Assembly: GCA_900546645.1 (NCBI GenBank) | Contig: URDR01000024.1 | Coordinates: 1 to 34,684 of the forward strand | Direction of reading: 5' to 3' | DNA length: 34,684 nucleotides | From: an uncultured Bacteroides sp. | GTDB lineage: Bacteria > Bacteroidota > Bacteroidia > Bacteroidales > Bacteroidaceae | In this document: in pieces, positions 6,956 through 14,379 of the stretch | Layout of the letters: every line of letters starts with the position of its first letter | Position numbering within the stretch: the first letter of the stretch is position 1 | The notes under the pieces: generated by a model | What the model was told of the DNA's origin: nothing | Databases searched by the model: none | What the model saw: only the letters and a program-made list of their open reading frames with translations | Translations under genes and position numbers: made by a program

Positions 6956-8382
6956 AAGGCTTCAAAAATTTGTTCAACAGCTTGTTCACGATGAATCAGA
7001 TGCACCTTGACTCCATACTTGCGGTGCAAATGTTCGGCAGTATGCTGGGCAGAATAGACCGACCGGTGCTGACCTCCTGTGCATCCGAAGTAAACCGACA
7101 GATGAGTAAATCCGCGTTTCAGATACCGTTCCACATGTGCGTCCACCAGCGCATCGGTATGCTCCAGAAAGTGGAATATCTCTCCGTTGTCTTCCAAGAA
7201 CCGGATAACTGGCTCATCCCTGCCGGTGAGCTGCTTGTAAGGCTCATAGCGTCCGGGATTATGAATCGCCCGGCAGTCGAATACATATCCTCCACCATTT
7301 CCGCTTTCATCTTCCGGAATCCCCTTCCGGTATGAGAAACTCATCACGGTAACTGTCAGTCTCTTTTCTTCAGCAGGAAGAGCCGGACGGGACATTTTCT
7401 GAATCACCCGGTGAAGCACTTCGCACAGATACGGATATGATTTAAAATCATCTTTCAGCAACTCACTCAAGTTGGCAAGAGCAAAGGGAACACTCTCTAT
7501 GAAGTGCGGCTTTTTCTCAAAGAATCCGCGGAAGCCGTATGCTCCGAGCACTTGAAGCGTGCGGAACAAGACAAAGTGACGCAACGTGTGCATAAACTCG
7601 TCTTTCTCTATTTTCAGGTAAGGGCATAAAGCTTCCAGATACGCATCTATCAGTTCCTTCCGCACGTTGTCAGGCAGATTCGCCTTGGCTTGCCATAAGA
7701 AAGAAGCCACATCATAATAACAAGGTCCCTTCCGTCCGCCCTGAAAGTCGATGAAGAAAGGCTTTCCTTCTTTTATCATCACATTCCGGCTTTGGAAGTC
7801 ACGGTACATGAAGCTGTCGGCTGGCACTTGAAGCAGGCGTGAAGCCATGCATTCAAAATCGTTTTCCAGCCGGTCTTCCCTGAACTCCACTCCCGTAGCT
7901 TTCAGAAAGCAGTATTTAAAATAATTCAAGTCCCATAAAATCGCCCTCCGGTCGAAGTTGCTTTGCGGATAACATACGCTGAAATCCATTCCTTCGGCTC
8001 CGGCGAACTGGATGCGCGGCAGTAAGCGGATGGTCTGGCGTAACAGCTCCACCTCTTCCGGACGAAAGCATCCGGTCTTTCTTCCGTTTTCAATCTGTTG
8101 GAAGAGAGAAGTATTTCCCAAATCCTCTTGCAGATAAGCCAGTCCGTCGGCTGATACGGCATACACTTTCGGAACGGGAATCCCTTTCTGCTGGAAATGA
8201 GCAGCCATATAAGTAAAAGCCTGGTTTTCTTCCACGGAAGTGCCATAAACTCCTATCAGTGTCGGCTTTCCGTGCAGGCGGAAATAACTGCGGTTCGAGC
8301 CGGCACCCGTCAAGGCTTCGATAAGCTCAGGAGCATTTCCCGTAACAGACCGGTAAAGTGAGGTCAGTAAATCTGTATTCAT
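6952..8382 (-). CDS. AmgK-like aminoglycoside-phosphotransferase-fold kinase fused to a RapZ C-terminal domain
   Basis: About 476 residues. Residues ~1-325 are an APH-type kinase: the nucleotide loop GAGSNRSYFRL, the catalytic YRDFQSRNVM (the usual H of HRD-like loops is Y) and the metal-binding FIDFQGGRKGPCYYDVASFL. Residues ~340-470 match the RapZ C-terminal domain: HNPGRYEPYKQLTGRDEPV and HLSVYFGCTGGQHRSV. In Escherichia coli that domain senses glucosamine-6-phosphate. AmgK phosphorylates anomeric MurNAc/GlcNAc for MurU, encoded here immediately downstream with a 4-nt overlap. I infer cytoplasmic salvage of cell-wall amino sugars, with the RapZ part possibly sensing a sugar phosphate. The frame can open at TTG 8388; ATG 8382 is preferred. 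Kinase substrate is inferred from context. Confidence 0.88.
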   Translation of the reverse strand: MNTDLLTSLYRSVTGNAPELIEALTGAGSNRSYFRLHGKPTLIGVYGTSVEENQAFTYMAAHFQQKGIPVPKVYAVSADGLAYLQEDLGNTSLFQQIENGRKTGCFRPEEVELLRQTIRLLPRIQFAGAEGMDFSVCYPQSNFDRRAILWDLNYFKYCFLKATGVEFREDRLENDFECMASRLLQVPADSFMYRDFQSRNVMIKEGKPFFIDFQGGRKGPCYYDVASFLWQAKANLPDNVRKELIDAYLEALCPYLKIEKDEFMHTLRHFVLFRTLQVLGAYGFRGFFEKKPHFIESVPFALANLSELLKDDFKSYPYLCEVLHRVIQKMSRPALPAEEKRLTVTVMSFSYRKGIPEDESGNGGGYVFDCRAIHNPGRYEPYKQLTGRDEPVIRFLEDNGEIFHFLEHTDALVDAHVERYLKRGFTHLSVYFGCTGGQHRSVYSAQHTAEHLHRKYGVKVHLIHREQAVEQIFEAL

Positions 8383-8409
8383 CTTCAAGTTGTTTTTTCA
8401 TCTTTATTG

Positions 8410-8417
8410 CAAAAATA
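8410..8417 (-). promoter_or_regulatory. -7 box for the kinase-nucleotidyltransferase operon
   Basis: Minus-strand TATTTTTG fits TAnnTTTG, 28 nt upstream of ATG 8382. It faces away from a plus-strand -7 box at 8465-8472, making a divergent promoter region. Confidence 0.5.
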
Positions 8418-8464
8418 CGCAAATCTTTTGCAAAGTCGGGTTATCACTGTCTGTAAAATATGCT

Positions 8465-8472
8465 TATTTTTG
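8465..8472 (+). promoter_or_regulatory. -7 box for the propeller lipoprotein gene
   Basis: TATTTTTG on the plus strand. The transcript would start near 8480 and carry the whole AACTYA-type leader repeat before ATG 8573. Confidence 0.5.
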
Positions 8473-8506
8473 CATCCGTTTCGAGGTTGTTATGCCTTGT
8501 TGGGGG

Positions 8507-8570
8507 TAAACTCATAAACTCAAAAACTCACAAACTTAAAACATACAAACTTAAAAACTAATAAATAAAA
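8507..8570 (+). repeat. AACTYA-rich leader repeat
   Basis: A G-poor stretch made of variants of a 7-10 nt unit (AAACTCATA, AAACTCAAA, AACTCACA, AACTTAAA, AACTTAAA) that runs to within a few bases of ATG 8573. The same kind of leader precedes 982 and 27675. Units here are imperfect and irregularly spaced. Confidence 0.65.
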
Positions 8571-8572
8571 CG

Positions 8573-9625
8573 ATGAAAACATTTTATTCTTTTATGCTGG
8601 CTGTATGTATGCTGGCAGGATGTACCTCCACACAGTCATCCGGCGATTCAGCCGCAGTGCCGTGTGATTCACTTGCCGGTCGGGCAGTACAGGTTGATTC
8701 CGTGTTATTCCGTTATGCTTACCGCATACGGGTGCAGGATGACGTAGCAGTGGTGTTCGATATGCACCATCCCGCTTATTATTGTCATGCGTTTACGTAT
8801 CCGGATTTCAAGTACCTTTCTTCTTTTGCCCCTTTGGGTGAGGGACCGGAAGAAGTGATATCCGGTTCCGATGTCCGTTTCCTCGGTCCGAACCGGGTAG
8901 CCGTACTCGATTCGAACGGACGCAAGATAGCCGTGTATAACGGAGTGGGTAAGGACACCCAACCTACATTGCAGCGCATGGTTCGCATGGACGAATCGGT
9001 GCTGATGCCGCTTGATTTCATTCCGCTATCCGGAGGAAGTTTCCTTGTCCCCGACAATTCCGGTGAACACCGCTTCAGCATGATAGATTCCTGCGGAAAG
9101 GTGAAAGGCGGCAGTGCTGTTTATCCTCTTTCCGAGAAAGAGCTGCTGGCTACGGCAGCTCCGGCTGTGTCACAGGCTTGGCGTTCGTTTTTGGCTGCGG
9201 CTCCGAAGCAAGACCGTCTGGTGGCAGTAACCCAGCTGGGCGATGTGATGGACTGTTACAATCTGCCCAATCCGGCAGAAGAAACTGTTCATTCGGTAGG
9301 ACCCGATGGAGAACCGGTGTTCAGCGTAACTCCCGAGGGCTATGGCATTCCGAAAGGCTGCATGGGGTATTGGGATGTACAAGCCACCGACCGTTGCATT
9401 TATGCGCTGTACGATGGTACCACATTTAAGGAAATCATGCAGCAGCGTGGTGAAGCCAAGCAGGGAGCCAAAATGATGCGCGTATTCAGCTGGTCGGGTA
9501 AACTCCTTCACACCTACGTGTTCGACCGTCCGCTTGCCGGTGTGTTTGTCGATGAGGCTCGGAAGACCCTGTGGGCAACCGATGTCAATTCCGATGAGCA
9601 GTTGGTATCGTATGCGCTGAAATGA
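8573..9625 (+). CDS. TolB-like six-bladed beta-propeller lipoprotein
   Basis: 350 residues. A lipoprotein signal peptide ends in the lipobox LAGC (Cys17), so it is anchored in a membrane. The rest is a run of beta-strand repeats with motifs such as RVAVLDSNGRKIAVYN and SFAPLGEGPEEV, characteristic of the Bacteroidetes TolB-like/6-bladed propeller lipoproteins (BF3864-type). Their function is not established; many are single genes. It forms its own unit, with a divergent promoter region upstream and a hairpin terminator downstream. It appears full length. Confidence 0.82.
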   Translation: MKTFYSFMLAVCMLAGCTSTQSSGDSAAVPCDSLAGRAVQVDSVLFRYAYRIRVQDDVAVVFDMHHPAYYCHAFTYPDFKYLSSFAPLGEGPEEVISGSDVRFLGPNRVAVLDSNGRKIAVYNGVGKDTQPTLQRMVRMDESVLMPLDFIPLSGGSFLVPDNSGEHRFSMIDSCGKVKGGSAVYPLSEKELLATAAPAVSQAWRSFLAAAPKQDRLVAVTQLGDVMDCYNLPNPAEETVHSVGPDGEPVFSVTPEGYGIPKGCMGYWDVQATDRCIYALYDGTTFKEIMQQRGEAKQGAKMMRVFSWSGKLLHTYVFDRPLAGVFVDEARKTLWATDVNSDEQLVSYALK

Positions 9626-9646
9626 GCCGTTGTTTTTGTAATTCAT

Positions 9647-9700
9647 CAAGGCGTTTTGCTTGAAACTTCAAGAGGTTTTGGCAAAACGCCTTGTCGTTTT
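9647..9700 (+). terminator. Terminator of the propeller lipoprotein gene
   Basis: A 13-bp perfect inverted repeat (9647-9659 with 9681-9693) followed by a short T run at 9697-9700. An inner smaller hairpin, CTTGAA-AC-TTCAAG, occupies 9658-9671. It lies 22 nt after the stop codon. Confidence 0.75.
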
Positions 9701-9812
9701 ATTAAGAAATATTCCGAGTCGTAGTAAAGATTCGCCTCGGTCGTTACTATGATTCTGCAGACTTGTATGCTTCTTCTCTCTCTCCCTCAAAAAAAGTTTT
9801 TCGCAAATTTGC

Positions 9813-9925
9813 CTGCACCCTACACGTTTTTGGGGTTAAATGATTTATAAACAGGTGATTAAGGCGTGTAGGGTGCAGTGTAGGACGGTGTAGGACGCAC
9901 CGTTTGCCTACACGCATCCTACACG
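9813..9925 (+). repeat. Array of six CCTACAC/GTGTAGG heptamers upstream of the vapE-like gene
   Basis: The heptamer CCTACAC occurs in forward orientation at 9819, 9907 and 9918, and inverted (GTGTAGG) at 9866, 9878 and 9888. Two 14-nt segments, 9813-9826 and 9865-9878, form a perfect inverted repeat. The unit GTGTAGGACG is tandemly duplicated at 9878-9897, and the two copies at 9907 and 9918 are in an 11-bp tandem. The array has no coding potential and ends about 60 bp before the predicted promoter of the downstream gene. It resembles operator clusters or iterons bound by a dedicated protein. Confidence 0.85.
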
Positions 9926-9987
9926 TTTTCTCCTTTTGAGGTGCATCGCGATGAGTTGTTTTTGTATAAAAAACTACCCTTTTCCTC

Positions 9988-10018
9988 TTGACATCGCCTT
10001 TTTCATGTTGTAACTTTA
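9988..10018 (+). promoter_or_regulatory. Probable promoter of the vapE-like gene
   Basis: TTG (9988-9990) and TAACTTTA (10011-10018, one mismatch from TAnnTTTG) are 20 bp apart. The start would be near 10026, 21 nt before ATG 10047. The weak -7 box fits a gene whose expression depends on a factor at the nearby heptamer array. Confidence 0.4.
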
Positions 10019-10046
10019 TAGACTTTTTTAAATTTAAAGAAAACAC

Positions 10047-12149
10047 ATGAAAGTAACCTTATTCAAGCAAGACTCCCGCACTGGAAGTGAGAGCCTGACA
10101 ACCCTGACGGCAGAAGCCCTGATGGGACGTATTCAATCGCCGACGAAAGCCGACAGCAAGTATGTGAACGGACTGAGACGGATTATTCCTCTGCTGCGTG
10201 GACGTAAATCGCATTATGAATATATTGATCGCCTGCCGCGCGTATGCCCTTCTCTGGAATGGCAACGGAAAGGAACGGATGGTAAGGAGGTACTCCGCTA
10301 TAATGGCATTGTGTTGCTGGAAGTTAACCGACTGACCGGACGCGGAGAAGCGGAACGGGTGAAAGCAAAGGCGAGGCTGTTTCCGCAGACCTTGGCAGCC
10401 TTCGTCGGATCAAGCGGAGAGAGCGTCAAGATTTGGGTGGCTTTCACGTTGCCCGACGGCACGCTTCCCCAACAGAGAGACTGGTATGAAAAATTCCATG
10501 CCCATGCGTATCGGCTGGCAGTGAACTGCTATCAGCCTTTGCTTCCGTTCTCGATTACCCTGAAGGAAGCTTCTCCCGAAATCAGCTTCCGCCTGACGAT
10601 GGACGAACTGGCTTATTACAATCCGGAGGTTACCCCCTTCCGAATGGAGCAGCCTCTGACCTTTCCCGATGAAATGACATTCCGGGAGAAACGGCAGCAG
10701 GGAGATTCCCCGTTGGCACGTCTTGAACCCGATTCGGATACGCTGGTTTCGGTACACCGGTTATATGAAATGACACTTGCCCACACATTAGAGGGGATTA
10801 CGGGCTGGAAACGCGGTAACGACTTGCAGCCTTTGTTGGTGAAACTGGCAGAGGCCTGCTTCCGGTCGGGCATTCCGGAGGAAGAAACGGTACGGCAAAC
10901 GCTTGCCCACTATCCCGAAACGGACGAAGTGGCCTTACGCACCCTTGTACATACCTTATACCAAGAGTGTAAAGGATTCGGTGAATCGTCAAGCTTGTCC
11001 GGCGACCAAGCCACCCTGTTGCGCATGAAGGAGTTTATGGAACGCCGTTATGAGTTCCGTTTCAATACACTGACAGGAGAAACGGAATACCGGAAGCGAG
11101 ACTCCATCCACTTTTACTTCAAGCCAGCCGACCGGCGGGCGCGTAACAGCATGGCGATGGATGCCTTGGAAGAGGGAATTTGTGTGTGGGACCGAGATGT
11201 GGACCGCTACTTGGGATCCGACCGTATTCCGATATATAACCCGATAGAAGATTATCTTTGGAGTACCGGAAAATGGGACGGACACGACCGCATCCGGGAA
11301 CTGGCAGACTGTGTTCCCTGTATGAACGGAGGATGCTGGCGCGAATTGTTCTACCGATGGTTTCTGAGCATGGTGGCACACTGGAGGGGGATGGACCGGA
11401 TGCACGGAAACAGTACGGTTCCGGTATTAATCGGTGCGCAAGGCTATCGGAAGTCAACTTTTTGCCGGTTGATTCTGCCTCCCGAACTGCGCTTCGCCTA
11501 TACCGACAGCCTTGATTTCCGGAGCAAGCGCGATGCGGAAATGGCTTTGGGGCGTTTTCTGCTTATCAACTTGGACGAGTTCGACCAAATCAGCTCCAAT
11601 CAGCAAGGTTTTCTGAAGCATCTGTTGCAGAAGCCTGTGCTCAACCTTCGCAAGCCTTATGCCACTTCGGTACAGGAAGTGAGACGCTATGCATCCTTTA
11701 TTGCTACAAGTAATCATGCCGACCTGCTGAACGACCCTTCGGGAAGCCGGCGTTTTATCTGCATCGAAGTGACAGAGCCTATCCGTACAGAAATCACTTT
11801 CAATTACCGGCAACTTTATGCCCAAGCCATGCAGGCTCTCAATCAGGGGGAACGTTACTGGCTGGACGATGCCGATGAGGAACTGCTGAAACAGGAAAAC
11901 CGTCAGTTTGAACAGACCACTCCGTTAGAGGCTGCCTTGTGCAGCATGACGCGCAGGGCACGAAATGAACGGGAAGGCGAGGAAGAGACTTTGATGGAAA
12001 TAGCGGAACAGTTGAACAAGCGTTCACGCATCTTAAAGTTGAAACTGACCACCGGGAATATCTCGTATCTGGGCAGGCTGATGCGGAAATATGGTTTCAC
12101 CAGCCGGCGCACGAACCGCGGTATGCTTTACCGGATTGTCTGGCAGTAA
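10047..12149 (+). CDS. BT4734/VirE-N and VapE/D5-type P-loop protein with DUF3874 C-terminus
   Basis: 700 residues. Residues ~45-190 resemble the BT4734-like (VirE N-terminal) domain related to primase folds; a linker follows to ~340. Residues ~340-620 are a VapE/virulence-associated P-loop NTPase: Walker A GAQGYRKSTF (~462-471), Walker B LLINLDEFD (~505-513) and a sensor-like SFIATSNHADLLNDPSGSRR. The C-terminal ~60 residues (TTGNISYLGRLMRKYGFTS) fit DUF3874. Such proteins look like the primase-helicase replication proteins of phages and mobile islands, but in Bacteroidales they often stand alone in the chromosome with no proven role. No integrase, capsid or plasmid gene is nearby. The heptamer array upstream may be its binding site. 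Base composition is similar to the adjacent kinase region. Family assignment firm, role unknown. Confidence 0.88.
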   Translation: MKVTLFKQDSRTGSESLTTLTAEALMGRIQSPTKADSKYVNGLRRIIPLLRGRKSHYEYIDRLPRVCPSLEWQRKGTDGKEVLRYNGIVLLEVNRLTGRGEAERVKAKARLFPQTLAAFVGSSGESVKIWVAFTLPDGTLPQQRDWYEKFHAHAYRLAVNCYQPLLPFSITLKEASPEISFRLTMDELAYYNPEVTPFRMEQPLTFPDEMTFREKRQQGDSPLARLEPDSDTLVSVHRLYEMTLAHTLEGITGWKRGNDLQPLLVKLAEACFRSGIPEEETVRQTLAHYPETDEVALRTLVHTLYQECKGFGESSSLSGDQATLLRMKEFMERRYEFRFNTLTGETEYRKRDSIHFYFKPADRRARNSMAMDALEEGICVWDRDVDRYLGSDRIPIYNPIEDYLWSTGKWDGHDRIRELADCVPCMNGGCWRELFYRWFLSMVAHWRGMDRMHGNSTVPVLIGAQGYRKSTFCRLILPPELRFAYTDSLDFRSKRDAEMALGRFLLINLDEFDQISSNQQGFLKHLLQKPVLNLRKPYATSVQEVRRYASFIATSNHADLLNDPSGSRRFICIEVTEPIRTEITFNYRQLYAQAMQALNQGERYWLDDADEELLKQENRQFEQTTPLEAALCSMTRRARNEREGEEETLMEIAEQLNKRSRILKLKLTTGNISYLGRLMRKYGFTSRRTNRGMLYRIVWQ

Positions 12150-12197
12150 AAGGGAATACTACTGCGGTGGAGCGATTGTAATCTGGCTCCGTTACGT

Positions 12198-12431
12198 GCT
12201 TATACGAAAGCATGGAATGTGAAAATTATTCCTATTTTTCTTACGGTAGTTTCCACTATCTTGGGATTTATTCCTTTTATGATAGGTGAGGAGAAAGAGG
12301 GTTTTTGGTTTCCGTTGGCAGCTGGTACAATTGGCGGACTGGTTATGTCGGTTATCGGTATATTTTTCTACTTGCCTGTCTTTTCACTGAAAAAAGAAAG
12401 AATAAGAAAAAATGTAAAAATAACAAAATAA
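12198..12431 (+). pseudogene. C-terminal remnant of an RND-family efflux transporter
   Basis: From about 12198 an open frame reads AYTKAWNVKIIPIFLTVVST and on through TILGFIPFMIGEEKEGFWFP, AAGTIGGLVMSVIGIFFYLP and a short basic tail. This is the end of the AcrB/CusA-type RND pumps (last two membrane helices, with the IPIFLT-TILG-IPF and GTIGGL-MS signatures), which are normally over 1000 residues. Everything upstream is missing; the frame runs back, without a stop, to the stop codon of the vapE-like gene. The GTG at 12219 allows a 70-residue ORF to be called, but I consider it a deletion remnant and not a real small membrane protein. Confidence 0.8.
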
Positions 12432-12498
12432 CACTCGTTTGGAGCTTACCTGAGTATAACTGTGGGTTATCTTTTATAAAAATATTATATGGAATAAA

Positions 12499-12530
12499 TT
12501 TTGTTTTCAAAATGATAGAACTTATCTTTG
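12499..12530 (+). promoter_or_regulatory. Promoter of aspA
   Basis: A good match to the Bacteroides promoter: TTTTG (12499-12503), 19-bp spacer, TATCTTTG (12523-12530). Transcription would begin near 12538, about 28 nt before ATG 12566. Confidence 0.75.
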
Positions 12531-12565
12531 TCATATAAGAAGACAACATCCTAAAAAAGAAGATT

Positions 12566-13999
12566 ATGGAAACAAAAGAAACAGCAGCTGTACGTATAGA
12601 AAGTGACTTGATTGGTTCTCGTGAAATTCCTGCAAGTGCCTTATATGGCGTGCAGACACTGAGAGGTATTGAAAACTTTCCTATCAGCAAGTTTCATCTC
12701 AATGAGTATCCGTTATTTATAAAAGGCTTGGCGCTTACCAAGATGGCAGCTGCCAAGGCGAACCGTGAACTGAACTTGCTGACTGAGGAGCAGGCTCATG
12801 CCATTATTGAAGCTTGTCAGGAAATTATTGATGGTAAACATTACGAACAGTTTCCGGTTGATATGATTCAAGGTGGAGCGGGAACTACCACGAATATGAA
12901 TGCCAATGAAGTGATTGCAAACCGTGCTCTTGAAATTATGGGTCATCAGCGTGGAGAATATCAGTATTGTTCACCTAATGACCATGTAAACTGTGCGCAG
13001 TCAACGAATGATGCGTATCCTACAGCGATTCATATCGGTCTTTACGAGTCGCATTTACGCTTGATTCCTCATTTGCAGGCATTGATAGATTCTTTCAACA
13101 AAAAAGGAGAGGCTTTTGCACATATTATCAAGATGGGGCGTACGCAGTTGGAAGATGCTGTTCCGATGACACTCGGACAGACTTTCCACGGCTTTGCTAG
13201 CATCTTGAAAAACGAAATTACTCACCTGAACGAAGCTGCCGAAGATTTCCTTACGGTCAATATGGGGGCTACTGCTATTGGTACTGGTATTTGTGCTGAG
13301 CCCGGATATGCCGAAAAATGTGTTTCCGCGTTAGCCGAGCTTACTCAGTTGCCTTATCGTCTTTCAGATGACTTGGTGGGGGCTACCTCTGATACGTCAT
13401 GTATGGTGGGGTATGCCGCTGCATTGAAACGTGTGGCTGTGAAACTGAATAAAATATGCAACGATTTGCGTCTGTTGGCGAGTGGTCCTCGTTGTGGCTT
13501 GGGTGAATTTAATCTGCCTGCCATGCAGCCGGGTTCATCTATCATGCCAGGTAAGGTAAATCCGGTGATTCCTGAAGTGATGAATCAGATCTGTTATAAA
13601 GTGATAGGAAATGAACTTTGTGTAACGATGGCTGGTGAAGCTGCTCAGATGGAACTGAATGCTATGGAGCCGGTTATGGCACAGTGTTGTTTCGAGTCAA
13701 TCGACCTGATGATTAACGGAATGGATACGTTGCGTACACGTTGTGTGGATGGTATTGTAGCTAATGAAGAACATTGTAAAGCGAATGTGCATAATAGTAT
13801 TGGAGTCGTAACAGCCTTGAATCCGGTTATCGGTTATAAGAATTCTACCAAGATTGCCAAAGAGGCTCTTGAAACCGGACGCAGTGTGTATGAACTGGTA
13901 TTGGAGCATGGCATCTTGAGCAAGGAAGATTTAGATACGATTCTTAGTCCGGAAAATATGATTCATCCGGTCAAGCTGGATATTCATCCCAAGAAGTAA
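12566..13999 (+). CDS. aspA: Aspartate ammonia-lyase (aspartase)
   Basis: 477 residues, full length for the fumarase/aspartase superfamily. It converts L-aspartate to fumarate and ammonia in the cytoplasm. Landmarks: RIESDLIGSREIPASALYGV at the start, GGAGTTTNMNANEVIANRA, the substrate loop SPNDHVNCAQSTNDAYPTA, the TQLEDAVPMTLGQ region, the catalytic signature GSSIMPGKVNPV and KANVHNSIGVVTALNP near the C-terminus. Aspartase is distinguished from class II fumarase by the overall match (for example METKETAAVRIESDLIG). It has its own promoter and a terminator 120 nt downstream. In these anaerobes fumarate feeds menaquinone-dependent fumarate respiration. Confidence 0.95.
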   Translation: METKETAAVRIESDLIGSREIPASALYGVQTLRGIENFPISKFHLNEYPLFIKGLALTKMAAAKANRELNLLTEEQAHAIIEACQEIIDGKHYEQFPVDMIQGGAGTTTNMNANEVIANRALEIMGHQRGEYQYCSPNDHVNCAQSTNDAYPTAIHIGLYESHLRLIPHLQALIDSFNKKGEAFAHIIKMGRTQLEDAVPMTLGQTFHGFASILKNEITHLNEAAEDFLTVNMGATAIGTGICAEPGYAEKCVSALAELTQLPYRLSDDLVGATSDTSCMVGYAAALKRVAVKLNKICNDLRLLASGPRCGLGEFNLPAMQPGSSIMPGKVNPVIPEVMNQICYKVIGNELCVTMAGEAAQMELNAMEPVMAQCCFESIDLMINGMDTLRTRCVDGIVANEEHCKANVHNSIGVVTALNPVIGYKNSTKIAKEALETGRSVYELVLEHGILSKEDLDTILSPENMIHPVKLDIHPKK

Positions 14000-14115
14000 A
14001 ACGCTAACGGATGGGATTGAATTTATGCTGTGGTAAACTTGTTTCAAGGTTCTTAAGATTCTGTCTTTTTCCCGAATAACAAGTTGATAACGGAGGATAT
14101 TTAGAAAATTGATAA

Positions 14116-14160
14116 AAAGCGAGAGCCTTTATTTCAATAAAGATTCTCGCTTTTATTTTT
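14116..14160 (+). terminator. Terminator downstream of aspA
   Basis: An 18-bp inverted repeat (about 14116-14133 with 14136-14153; one C-A mismatch and one G-U pair) followed by T-rich sequence to 14160. A-rich sequence on the other side could make it work in both directions. Confidence 0.78.
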
Positions 14161-14379
14161 TTCGTTACTTTTTGGGGAAAGTTTTGCTGTCTTTTGGGTT
14201 TTGCTTTATGAAGCGAATTATATGCTCCATGTTGGTGAATTGCATAATCCGTCAGTGTGGACTGTCGTTTTTCTGCTTTGAAAAAGAAACAAAATTTTGT
14301 ATTCAGCAGTTTTGTCCGCTGAAATAAACTTGTGGTTTTGGACGCGAGTCTGTAAAACTTGAATAAAATCAAAAAGAAT
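14161..14379 (+). other. Intergenic stretch with no recognised gene
   Basis: AT-rich region between the aspA terminator and the stop of the convergent TlpA-like gene. Open frames on either strand give low-complexity peptides with no recognisable family. A small inverted repeat TCAGC...GCTGA lies at about 14305-14324. I see no clear regulatory element. Confidence 0.5.

Noticed and set aside
9813..9925. CRISPR array
   Set aside because: Units are 7-14 nt, in both orientations, without regular spacers; no cas genes are present.
9747..10046. 99-codon minus-strand open frame upstream of the vapE-like gene
   Set aside because: It covers the heptamer array and the promoter region, is low in recognisable features, and its composition simply reflects the repeats.
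12219..12431. A new 70-residue small membrane protein
   Set aside because: The sequence is the known last two helices of RND transporters and the homology extends upstream of the GTG start, so it is a remnant.
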